Shown here one piece after another: positions 48,846 to 59,474 of a stretch of DNA of 64,000 nucleotides; positions within the stretch are counted from its first letter, which is position 1; each line of letters starts with the position of its first letter. Position numbers and translations under genes: made by a program. This DNA comes from Trichoplax sp. H2 (taxonomy: Eukaryota; Placozoa; Uniplacotomia; Trichoplacea): assembly GCA_003344405.1 (NCBI GenBank), contig NOWV01000125.1, forward strand, positions 62,001-126,000. The letters are read 5' to 3'. Below the pieces are notes generated by a model. The model was not told the origin of the DNA and searched no databases. It saw only the letters and a list, made by a program, of their open reading frames with translations.

Positions 48846-51362
48846 ATGTGTGATATTTCTGTAGCTTTCACTTGCTATTTAGTAATCGGTTTTCACATTG
48901 GATTATCTCCTTACACCGCCAACGGAGAAAATACCATTGGGAATGAAGTTAGCGGTATCAGGGCCTTCCAACAAGGTGATTTTATTCTTGGAGGATTCTT
49001 TGACGTTTTAAATGACTATGATGCAAAAACTGGACATTGCTCTAAGATAAATGCCCAAAATGTTCAACAAGTGCAAGCTATGATATATGCTATCAAAATG
49101 ATTAATGAAGATTCAACGCTATTGCCAAAGGTAACTTTTGGATATGATATTAGGGATACGTGTAGATCATCGCAATTAGCTCTGAGATATGCCATGAACT
49201 ACGTAAAGCATAATCGTGATCTAGAGCTGAATTCATCTAATACTGCCAATTTTGTGCATGGACGAATTGCTGCTGTTATCGGTGCTGCAAGTAGTAAGGA
49301 ATCAATAGCTGTAGCAACGATGCTTAGCAATTTTGAATTATTGCAAATAAGTTATAGCGCTAGCAGTCGTCGATTAAGTAATGTGGCAGAATACAAGTCA
49401 TTTTTCCGAACCGTCCCATCAGATGATTACGAGGCTGATGCAATTGTACAAATTATTAGACAATTTCGGTGGAATTATGTTGGAATCGTGATTGTAGATG
49501 ATGCTTTTGGTGAAGCAATGGGTAATACACTACTACGATCAACAACTAGTCTAGGAGTATGCATACCGATTTTTGCAAAGTTTCAAATCTATCGTAAACA
49601 GCAAGATATGATTACAATTATTCAGCGATTAATTGCTAAACAAAATGTTCAAGCTATAGTTTTAATATGTGATCCAGTGGATGCATTGTCTTTTTTTCGC
49701 CAGGCTGAACGACTAGGATTAACTGATAGAAATTTTATAGCCGTCTCTGGCTGGTCAAATAGCCCATTAGTCAGGCGCTTTCCAACTAGTGTAGTTAGTG
49801 GAAGCCTCGGAGTGATGCTTCCTGATCATAATATAGAAAAATTTATGCAGTATTTGAAGACGTTAAATTTTTGTAATAATCAGGCTAATCCTTGGTTTCA
49901 AAAGATATTTAAAGAATCATACAATGGTAATGATTGTAACCTGCCTAATGAGGCTACAAATCCAGCAACAAATGATTTTTATGCTAATGGTGTCTATGTT
50001 GGTTATATTATTGACGCGATTTATACTGTTGCACATGCATTACATACTATGTTAAACTGTAAACCTGGCGCTAGCTGTTCCGTGATGGATAATGTTAATG
50101 CTGCGAAGCACATTAATCTAAAGGAATTACATAAATTTGTTTATAATGTTAGCTTTAATGGGATTACAGCACATCCAGTACGATTTGACAAGACTGGAGA
50201 TGGCCCAGGTATTTATAAATACTGCAATTTACAGATTGACCCTAGTAGTAAAATCCTGCAGACGGTAGTTGTTGGAAGCTACTCAGCGACGGAGATTGCT
50301 ACAAATTCTTCTAAGTTCTATCTACAAACCAATGAGATTATTTGGCATTCAGGGGCGATTTTACCACCAGAATCACAATGTAGTGCAGATTGTCCACCTG
50401 GTACTTATCGAATTTTTAGTATTGCAGAAAGATGCTGCTGGACCTGTCCGCCATGCCCAACGCATCATTACTCCAATTATACAAATACCGTTCACTGCCA
50501 TGATTGCTTACGTGGTTGGACAGCAAATTCTAATGCTACAGGTTGCTTAGCGGTCTTTAGAAGGCATTTAAGAATAACCGATGGGCCAGCTCTATTAGTT
50601 GTCATTATTGCAAGCATTTTTGTTAGCTTGACATTAACGACTTGCTTTCTGGTTCATAGGAGAAGAAAAAATATCTTGATTACCGAATCTAGCTACTTAC
50701 TTAATATGTTGTTGCTAATTGGCTTATTAAGTAATTATGTATTACCCATCCTGCTATTAATACCGATTACTCCTTTGATCTGTACACTCTCTTTTATTGC
50801 ATTTAGTTTCTGTACAACCCTTGTTCTCCTTGTTCTTTTAATGAAAATTGCAAATCTTAACAGAATTCAAGACGAACGATCACCCGGAGAAAATACTAGC
50901 TCCATAATAAGCAACATTGTTATTCAATTGGCTGTATTAATACTTACTCTCATGTTTCTAGGTATGGCTTATATGCTGATTTTAAAATTTGATCCAATTA
51001 CTGTAGGTATTGATGACGTTACCTCCAAAAAGGTGGTTTATTTATATTGTAAGACCAACGATAACGCCATTGCTGTGTATGCGTATGCTCAATTTGGATT
51101 ATTGAATATTCTATGTATTTATCGTGCATTCAAAGCTCGAAGTGTACCTATTGCTTGCTACGAAAGTCGCTATATACTTCTTGCTAGTATTTTATCATTG
51201 GGTCTTTTTTCATTTGCGGCACCGGCATATTTCTATGCAACCGGTATATCCAAATTTGGACTCAGTGCAATTGGTGCCGTGGCTTTTCCGGCTTTAATAT
51301 TCTTATGCTTATTTGTAAGAAAGATAATAGCTATCTTATTTCCAGAGTGTTCTTCAAAGTAA
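48846..51362 (+). CDS. Class C G-protein-coupled receptor, intronless, CaSR-like
   Basis: One exon of 838 residues. A signal peptide is likely (about 1-25). The Venus-flytrap domain spans about 35-490; GAASSKESIAVATMLSNFE and SYSASSRRLSNVAEYKSFF align best with calcium-sensing and related receptors. The nine-cysteine domain follows at C512, C516, C530, C531, C534, C537, C551, C554 and C567. Seven hydrophobic helices occupy about 582-830, and the cytoplasmic tail is very short. By eye, of the CaSR amino-acid pocket, Ser147, Ser170 and Asp190 have counterparts (S150, the S172-S174 region, D193), but Tyr218 is Phe221 and Glu297 is Ser301. The ligand is therefore probably not a standard alpha-amino acid bound in the standard way. 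It may sense environmental chemicals or ions. No GTAC cluster lies upstream. Confidence 0.9.
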   Translation: MCDISVAFTCYLVIGFHIGLSPYTANGENTIGNEVSGIRAFQQGDFILGGFFDVLNDYDAKTGHCSKINAQNVQQVQAMIYAIKMINEDSTLLPKVTFGYDIRDTCRSSQLALRYAMNYVKHNRDLELNSSNTANFVHGRIAAVIGAASSKESIAVATMLSNFELLQISYSASSRRLSNVAEYKSFFRTVPSDDYEADAIVQIIRQFRWNYVGIVIVDDAFGEAMGNTLLRSTTSLGVCIPIFAKFQIYRKQQDMITIIQRLIAKQNVQAIVLICDPVDALSFFRQAERLGLTDRNFIAVSGWSNSPLVRRFPTSVVSGSLGVMLPDHNIEKFMQYLKTLNFCNNQANPWFQKIFKESYNGNDCNLPNEATNPATNDFYANGVYVGYIIDAIYTVAHALHTMLNCKPGASCSVMDNVNAAKHINLKELHKFVYNVSFNGITAHPVRFDKTGDGPGIYKYCNLQIDPSSKILQTVVVGSYSATEIATNSSKFYLQTNEIIWHSGAILPPESQCSADCPPGTYRIFSIAERCCWTCPPCPTHHYSNYTNTVHCHDCLRGWTANSNATGCLAVFRRHLRITDGPALLVVIIASIFVSLTLTTCFLVHRRRKNILITESSYLLNMLLLIGLLSNYVLPILLLIPITPLICTLSFIAFSFCTTLVLLVLLMKIANLNRIQDERSPGENTSSIISNIVIQLAVLILTLMFLGMAYMLILKFDPITVGIDDVTSKKVVYLYCKTNDNAIAVYAYAQFGLLNILCIYRAFKARSVPIACYESRYILLASILSLGLFSFAAPAYFYATGISKFGLSAIGAVAFPALIFLCLFVRKIIAILFPECSSK

Positions 51363-51410
51363 GAGGAACTGTACAACCGTTAAATTGATTAATTAATGAA
51401 TGAATTATCA

Positions 51411-53071
51411 ATTAGAATAATCGTTACTCTTGCACCATTGCTATTTATTGGTTGGTTTTTCTGAACGCTTAATTATCTTGCAGTATGTTACTTGTTTAGC
51501 CAAGCAAGTCTTAGACTATTGCATGGGTACGATGCAATGTCCTTACAATTGAATGGTGAAAACTTAAATTTTTCTTAATGTAACATAATATGTAACTATA
51601 TTATTGTCACACACCACTAGTGACAAAGTAGTCTACACACGCCAATCCTTGCGGAGAACGCCACTTACTAACTTAAAGAGGCGAGATTAGCNNNNNNNNN
51701 NNNNNNNNNNNATTAGAATAATCGTTACTCTTGCACCATTGCTATTTATTGGTTGGTTTTTCTGAACGCTTAATTATCTTGCAGTATGTTACTTGTTTAG
51801 CCAAGCAAGTCTTAGGCTATTGCATGGGTACGATGCAATGTCCTTACAATTGAATGGTGAAAACTTAAATTTTTCTTAATGTAACATAACATGTAACTAT
51901 ATTATGTATATATATATACTGTATAACATTGTTGTTAACATATATAGAGTAGCACATATTCACTATATAACGGCATTTTATTGAAATGGAGTTAGTAATT
52001 TTGATTTTATACAAGAGTACACGGTAAAAAGTTACTGAATCTCTGATAGGTCTATCAAATGTTACTACTATCTGTTAAATGAGCACATTATCGTAAACCG
52101 TCAGCAAAGCGACGGGAGTTTGCACTAGTGTAGATTAATTTGCAAATCGCTACAGTATTTGCATATTAACAGCATGCTTATGTTCCTTAACTATAGAAGG
52201 AATTTTACTTAACAGTAAATAAAGGTAATATAAATATTATAACGCACAGCTGCTAAATATAGCTTACTTATCGTATATATATACATTTATTATTCATATT
52301 CTGAGAAGCTTTCTGCAGCTTCNNNNNNNNNNNNNNNNNNNNATTAGCTATATCACCAAATAATTCAGTTCCAACAACCGAATACTATGGTATAATTATA
52401 GCGTCACAGATGATGTAGACGAGATAGTCAGAGATTTACTATCATTTATTACTGAAGGAATCTTGGCACCCAAGATTATAGTCTTTACAATTAAATATCA
52501 ATTGAAAAACTAGTTGACTATCTAACCGACTAACGAACTAAAAAGGAATCTTCAGGCACCAGCCTTTTATAGTCTCGTCAGAAACTCCTGGTTAAACAAA
52601 TTATATGAAGAAATGACAATTAATAAAACGTCAATCCACACAAGCAATATTTAATATTACTCAATAATTAGGACGAGCTTACGCATCGTAACAATTATGT
52701 ATATATATATACTGTATAACATTGTTGTTAACATATATAGAGTAGCACATATTCACTATATAACGGCATTTTATTGAAATGGAGTTGGTAATTTTGATTT
52801 TATACAAGTTGGATGCTTTCTAAGCTCAGTTTGCATTGTATGGATGAACTAGTGAAATATATAAAGCTACTAGATGATGTAGATTAATTTGTAAATCGCT
52901 ACAGTATTTGTATATTAACAGCATGCTTATGTTCCTTAACTATAGAAGGAATTTTACTTAACAGTAAATAAAGGTAATATAAATATTATAACGCACAGCT
53001 GCTAAATATAGCTTACTTATCGTATATATATACATTTATTATTCATATTCTGAGAAGCTTTCTGCAGCTTC
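51411..53071. repeat. Duplicated flanks around two N gaps (probable unmerged haplotypes)
   Basis: Segment A (51411-51603) is repeated almost identically at 51712-51904. Segment B (about 51902-52322) is repeated at 52695-53071. Ns fill 51692-51711 and 52323-52342. The middle contig (51712-52322) runs A straight into B, while the outer contigs have extra sequence between A and B. B and its copy also differ by a replaced stretch (about 52013-52130 against 52807-52880). Confidence 0.85.
51604..52694. mobile_element. Candidate polymorphic insertion with TTA target duplication
   Basis: The extra sequence is 51604-51691 plus 52343-52694, interrupted by the gaps and the middle contig. It is flanked by TTA on both sides (51601-51603, 52695-52697), where the middle contig has a single TTA (51902-51904). 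Its ends are TTGTCAC and GTAACAA, short inverted repeats with one mismatch. The two pieces overlap by ATTAGC at the gap edges, suggesting a near-complete element of about 0.43 kb. There is no coding capacity; a 3-base TWA duplication would fit a PIF/Harbinger-type MITE. Confidence 0.6.
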
Positions 53072-53807
53072 ATATTCAGGCCATACAGTAATTAATTTTC
53101 GTCCGCACTTTTATAATAAGGGAATCTTGCTCTCATAACCTATAGGTTTCCAACGTGTCATATCTACTATGTCAATAATTTTCATGTCGTGATGACGTTC
53201 CCAACTTACAGAAGTTATCAATACAAATTGATACGCTTGAATCAAATTAATATTTACGAGTTTATGGTGGCACAATAATAATTTGTTATGTTTTAACTTT
53301 AGAAAGAACTTTATATAAAAATAATATATGTATACTCGTAATTAATCAACTAACCAAACGAAAATTGTAGATGGTATCTCTGTTTTAAATGTATAATTTT
53401 AGCGAATTACTATTCGTGGTTTTTTGTGATTAGTCAATAAATAACCTTAACATTTTGTAACTGATGCCATTTAGTTTAATCGCTGTTTCGCAACGCATAT
53501 TTAGCAGTATGATTCATCCCTATGCAGTCGCATAAATAAAATTATAAATACTTGTACAATTATAGTGTACAGTAATATGGAAATGTAGTAGAATTTTCGC
53601 AACAGTGTCAGGATATTGAGTAGGATTACTAGACCGTTTCTTCCATGCATGTATAGTGGAGTGTGATGGCGTTAAGTACTCGTAGTCAGTGAGTGAATCC
53701 TATAATGATAAAAAAAAGTATTTATCACATTTCTATTGTCACTGTTTTACGATCAATTTTACACAAAAGCGAATCGTTAATATTGGACAGAATTTTAACA
53801 GTCGCAG

Positions 53808-53978
53808 ATAAAGTGTTGACTACTGCACTCGTTTACTGCCAACGTATTTGCTGGTAGGTCAGAAGTGCCTACGGTATTCTATTACTTTGGTTATAAAGTG
53901 TTGACTACTATGCTCGTTTACTGCCGGCTTACTTATTTGTAAGTCAGAAGTGATTACGATATTCTATTACTTGGATTT
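53808..53978. repeat. Tandem duplication, two units of about 85 bases
   Basis: The unit starts AAAGTGTTGACTACT and ends near TATTCTATTACTT. Two diverged copies sit end to end with 85-base spacing. Confidence 0.8.
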
Positions 53979-54154
53979 CATAGTCGTATTTATAACTTTT
54001 TATTATGTTGGGCATTTTCAAAACAAGTCTTGGTAATTTCCGAACTCTCGCGATACATTCCTACCTACTGACGTATTTACGTATTTACGCTAGGTGTGAA
54101 ATTCAAATAATGCTATAAAATCGAGGATGGTGTAAACAGCCAAGCCTAACATTA

Positions 54155-54470
54155 GTGAAGTAGCTTTCTCTACTTTATTCATGATAGCAATGACTGTAAT
54201 GCAATTTATTACTACAGTACTATACGGTATTATTATTCTTTTTCTGAAGTAGCCCAATTAGAAATATGCTGATTTTAAATACTTACGTTATTACAGTGCA
54301 AATATTTTATTTTAGCTTGTACTATGGCACCTTTTTCCGCTTTATTCATAGCCAAAATGCAATTATTGGTTTTATTTTTGGGTAGAACTACCGTCTTAGA
54401 AATGTGTTGATTTCAACTATGTTATTGCTCTACAACTATTTTATTTTGGCTTGCTAAGTGACACCTGCGG
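54155..54470. repeat. Tandem duplication, two units of about 150-170 bases
   Basis: Both units begin with a CTTTATTCAT word, pass through AATGCAATT and TAGAAATRTG, and end with TATTTTATTTTRGCTTG. They are noticeably diverged. Confidence 0.65.
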
Positions 54471-55088
54471 GAATTGACCCATCAGAGCACGTATGTAGCG
54501 CGTGCAACTTGTACTGGTAAAATAGGAGATTGCGTCCATCTTCAAAACATCATCCCCAAATTGACTAGTATCATCATATCGCCATAAATGGCAATTACAA
54601 ATCTATTTTGTTCTTCAAGGATTGTTATTGTGGTGATTCATCATTTCGATAGGAACAAGCAATCCGTTGTTACTGTCATCCTCAACCAGAATATTCTAAC
54701 GCTGCTAGCTTACACTATGCTAGAGGACAGAGGTCATGCTGAGAGCATAGGGAAAGATGATGAAATCTTGACCTTTAGCGAGTGATTTTACAATGCAAAC
54801 TCAACTCTATAGTCTACAGTAGAGTATGCACTGTAGAGGATTGTACTGTAGTGGACAGCGCGTTTAACTTGGATGGGAACTTAGCGTGGAAAATTGAAAG
54901 TTGCAATTTGTGAATACTCCTGTTCAAAATCGATATGTAAAGGCAGGAGGATGAGGTTGACATCCCTGAGTGATTGGGCTACATCTACATAGACGATTTT
55001 ATCTACTTTGAGCTTGATTTCGCCGACACAGTTTGAAGTTCCAGATCGTCTAGTGTAATACTGTATTTTCCAATCCTGTAAGTTGGGC

Positions 55089-55147
55089 AGTACAGTACAA
55101 ACGGTACAGTATATTACTGTACCGTTCCACAGTATATTGTACTGTAA
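55089..55147. repeat. GTAC repeat cluster with perfect palindrome, upstream of perilipin
   Basis: It includes ACGGTACAGTA, TAT, TACTGTACCGT, a perfect inverted repeat with 11-base arms, flanked by further ACAGTAC words. It lies about 225 bases upstream of the perilipin start. Related words also occur at about 54803-54853. Confidence 0.75.
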
Positions 55148-55372
55148 AACCATTCACACGTTTCCAGGAATGGACTATACAGTTCAGGGTACAAAGTCCA
55201 ACCAGGGCAAAGAGACCGCAATACTGAAGCCCTTTGTCAGCCCGTGGGCCTATAGTATAAAAAGGCCACCGGTAACGAAAGTTGACTCATTCAAAAATTG
55301 AATAACTGCTGGAGAAATCGCTGGGAAATTATTCCGGTATCAAAACGGTAAAAGAGAAAAACTGAAAAAGAA

Positions 55373-57881
55373 ATGACTATGGACGGAGAAATGTCGACGT
55401 TGGCGACTGTCCAGCGCCTTAGTAGTTATCCTGTTATTAACTTTGCTGTCAATCAAGTCTCAAGTGTTTATCAGACAACCAAAGTAAAAAGCGATATGTT
55501 GAAAGGGGGCTTGGACAAGATTGAAACTTCTGTGACCAACATTCTGACTTCAGCTTTGCAGCCATTTCAGCAGCAGAGTAAGTGTACTGTACTCCCTCTG
55601 AATAATATTCGTTTTACTGGTCAATGTTCATATGACTACATCTCGATCAAGATCGGGCAATCCAGTCAGTCAAATTAGGCATTAGTTGTGAAATAGTTCT
55701 TTTCTAATTCTGATTTCATCGACACCCGCTAGGGTACTCGACTGTATGTAGTAGAAGACTACTGTAGTCTGTCCAGTAATAAGTATAACTGTAGTGTACT
55801 GTAGGTTGTAGGATGTCATCATTTCAAAAATGACTCTACTGTATACTGTAGTATAGTAAGTTTGTAAGAGTTGGTATACAGTATGTCGTCTATGCCTAAT
55901 TCCTGAGTACGTACAAATTTGTGTAGGGATGTCTTTTTGAAAGGCATGTAAACGGTAAAGTGATGAATCGAACATAATTGGGTAAACTAATTACGGTAGA
56001 GTGAATCAGGATCATGTATAATTAATTCAAAGACAAGTATACGGATAGAATTAGTTACGTAGATATCAATCACTATGGAGTAGGGCTCTGCGTCTGTAAT
56101 AGGACACGCTGTACTTTCGGTAGGAGACCGAGTGTATTAGTTTGATGGTCATTACTTTCAATCTCTAGCGAATGATAGATTCAATGCTTATGAATATAGA
56201 CGTCATCTTATAGCAAGACTAACATCGTTCTACGTACATAATTTTTCATTGTAGTTGTTGCGGCAGACGGTTTTGCTAGTCGTCAATTGGAGAAATTAGA
56301 GGAGAAGATCCCAATTGTTAAGGAATCATCAGATAAGGTTGGTCACTTGTCATCTTTGCTAATTTATTATCGAGTAGGACAACAATTATTTCTAGAAAAG
56401 TAGTAACCGGAAAATTATTTCATTCTAGATTCGCACAAGATTCGAAGACAATTTGAAAGCAAATATTGACTGCGTTCGCAAATCTTATCTAGTAGAACGT
56501 GTCAGTAATGGGATTGATAAGGTTTTGGATGTTACTGATAATACCGTCGAATATATATTGCCTGGAGTAGATGAACTAGAAGTGAAAACTGCCAGTGATC
56601 CTAATCAAGACAATAAGATAACTGAAATGCTGGAAGAAAACGAGGAAAGCGCAACTGGCAAAGTCGATCGCATTTACACGCTGACTTCCAAGGTTAAACG
56701 CCGCTTGTTTACCCAAATGGTTACTCGACTAGAAAACGTAAAACAACGCGGTCCCGAGATCATCAGCAAATTTAAATACTCTGTAGATTTGGTAAACTTC
56801 AATTTCTTTTAATAGCTTAAATTACTTGACAAAATACCAATCTAACAATCTTTTTTCCATTATATTACGACACTAATGAAAGTTGTCTGTTATTAGATTG
56901 CTTATGATAAATCTCTTGACAAAAAGAGCCCTTTTACCGACGAAAGCGTAGCTGGCGAAGAATCGACTGCATCGGCAAAGACTGTAAGTTACCTATGTTC
57001 ACTTTGGTCATAAAATATAAAACATAAACGAAATCTTCAATTATTCAACGCATGTTAATATATGAGCACATGACTCTTATTCGGTTTTAGGAAAGCAATA
57101 TCAGACCTGAAGGAAAATTTTCATACTTGAAGAAAGAATTATCCAACATTCGATCAACAGTTTCTATTAAATTGGTACTATATTATAAGCATTACTAATG
57201 ATAACAAATAATGTTCATGTCTTGTCTTTAAGTTAATAAGCTAATTTACTTACACAGCAGAAATCCTATGCTAACGTTGTCGAAAATAAATACCCTTACA
57301 TTATGGAAAACATTTGTTCTGCTCGATCTTACATCATCAATTTAGTGAGTATAAATGAAGCTTCTTAGTTCAACATGCAATGATAAAATATTAATAACTG
57401 GTTCTGCTATCATTTACTTTCATGTAATGAACAGTTGGCTTATGGAATGACATATGGGGAAACTTATGTAAAGAATCGTCCTTTTATCAATGACAACTTA
57501 CTTCGAATTCAAACCGTAATTGTACAAGTTTTGCCTGAGAGAGTAAAAGGGTATATGCCTCTTAAAAAGGAAGAAACACCAGTCGATACTCCCATCAAGA
57601 CACCTGATGAACTCCTCGATACAGATATGCAAAACTCCGATATTGACGTACTGAAACAGACAACGGTACGTTCATCATGCTTTTTACTTATTAAAAAGGT
57701 ACAATAATTACAAGATTTGCGTTTTCATTCGTTACAGTTGGAAGATGTAACCTCTACAGTGAAGCAGGGTAGTATTTTGTACACATCGGTTGAAGAAAGC
57801 GAAAGTAATATTGAGACCAGTGAAATTCGTGAAATAACGTCAGATAGCACTGGCCTTGAAGCTAGCGATGACGAAGTTTAA
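55373..57881 (+). CDS. PLIN: Perilipin-family lipid-droplet protein, 8 exons
   Basis: Exons: 55373-55577, 56255-56337, 56429-56791, 56897-56983, 57091-57174, 57258-57344, 57435-57665, 57738-57881; 427 residues, all phases closing (human PLIN2/3 are 430-440). The N-terminal PAT region reads TVQRLSSYPVINFAVNQVSS, like the LP-V region of perilipins, followed by YQTTK. The next exon has RQLEKLEEKIPIVKE, matching the GLDKLEE(K/N)LP motif. A VDELE block, then the helical stretch LTSKVKRRLFTQMVTRLENV, match the PLIN2/3 core. The C-terminus is acidic rather than the four-helix apolipoprotein-like end of PLIN3. Perilipins coat lipid droplets and control lipase access. Intron 1 (0.68 kb) carries further GTAC-type inverted repeats at about 55741-55875. 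Confidence 0.85.
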
Positions 57882-59474
57882 TGATGGCTTGAGTTTGATG
57901 ACTTGATACAGTCTTTTTATCGCTAGTTAAGCTTTACTCTTGTAATATGTAGTTTAATAAGACAATGGTTACAATGCACTTTAGCAGTAGATGTAATAAG
58001 ACTAGGATCTTAATTAAAAGTTTAGCATGATTCATGCTTAATCAGTGTTGAAAGGATAACTAGTAGTGTGATTGTAGCTCTCATGTCTGGAAGTGCTTTG
58101 ATTTAACGGATGAAATTTTTGCGTTGTCTATTGAACAATAATTATATAATGAAGGAGTAACATGCATTCTAGTTCATAATTGACTGGTAATACCCAAGTA
58201 TGGAATAAACAAAAATAACAAATCAAGTATTATGAAAGCGTGTTTTTTTGTAATATGATCATGGCATGGTTTTAGGTTCGTGCTAATTTAGATTGGGGAT
58301 ATACTGCTACGATAGTCTTAACGTGAAGTGAATTGTTATTCAGTTGTTAGTATTTGGTTATTCGAGTTTAAGCAACTGGTGGGAATGTAATTTTAAATTT
58401 GAGCAAAAAAGAATTCTTAGTAAAGATTAGAAACAGGATTATCTGTTAAGCAATTAATTATTAATAGTCCAGAATTAAGCCAATTGTTGTTCAGTATGTA
58501 TTTAGTTATTCGAGTCGAAGAAACTTATTTGGAATATAATTTTAAATTCGAGTAAAATCAGTTCTTAGTGAGCTATGGAAATTAGAAGGAGTAATATGAT
58601 TGTGGATTATCTGCTAAAAGCCACTAAATGCCGTTTTGGCATTTTTCGATTCTTCATGAAGTCCAAACAAAAGTGTAAAATGTAGGCCTAGATAAATTGC
58701 GTTTTTTACTTATTAGCCCTACTTCCGAAAGAGGGGAAAACCGACCAAATCCCAAATTTTGCTGACATGTGTTTTAGCAGAGCTTGGTACGATCAAAACC
58801 TTCGATCTGATATGTATGTCAAAGCTGACGTACAGTAGTCATGTAGCGAGCGATAGGTAAAGTAAATGTAGTCAGAGATTAAAAACGACATTAGACGAAA
58901 CTTGAATTTTAATAACATTACAAGGACGCTTTACATATGTCCGCCATTAATGATACTGTAAAAGGATCAATCGTATATGTAATTAACAAGTCATAGTATT
59001 AACTATAAAATCAGATCATAAAGCTCTGCGAACTATCACAAGTGAATCTAGGAAATAACTATATGAAACACGTAGGGCAGGATAACTGATTGCCACCTGA
59101 AAATGCAATAAAATACTATTTAACATGTTCGTTTACCTACACAAAGTAAAAGACGAAGCATAGGTAAAGTGACCATGCACTTAAAGAAGACATGGTCTCG
59201 ATAATTAGGAATTTACGTTCAAAGACCATTGGATGAAATAACATTTTGCTGTCGTAGAATTACAGCGCAAAAGACGAGTTGGTGATGCTCATAATAATAA
59301 CATAAGGAACTTAATCAATGAAATACAAAAGATTAACGTCTTCGGCCATCTCTGTCATTCCTAATACAGAAAGAAATTACATGGTATCACTTCAGAGATG
59401 TAACACATCCAGCAAAGGAAGTTAACGATATACACCAGCATAAGATTAATGGGGTACAAATTAATATTAGCGAT
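57882..59474. other. Convergent intergenic region with a tandem duplication
   Basis: No gene. Bases about 58327-58450 and 58480-58620 are diverged copies, sharing TTGTTATTCAGT/TTGTTGTTCAGT, GTTATTCGAGT, TAATTTTAAATTYGAG and GGATTATCTG. The remainder is plain AT-rich DNA. Confidence 0.65.

Larger units (their letters stand above)
51363..55372. other. Intergenic region with assembly gaps, haplotype copies and tandem repeats
   Basis: No gene is supported across 4 kb. It contains two 20-N gaps with repeated flanks, a probable polymorphic insertion, two short tandem duplications and a GTAC cluster before perilipin, all listed separately. The frame at 54588-54785 has no recognisable character. Confidence 0.65.
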
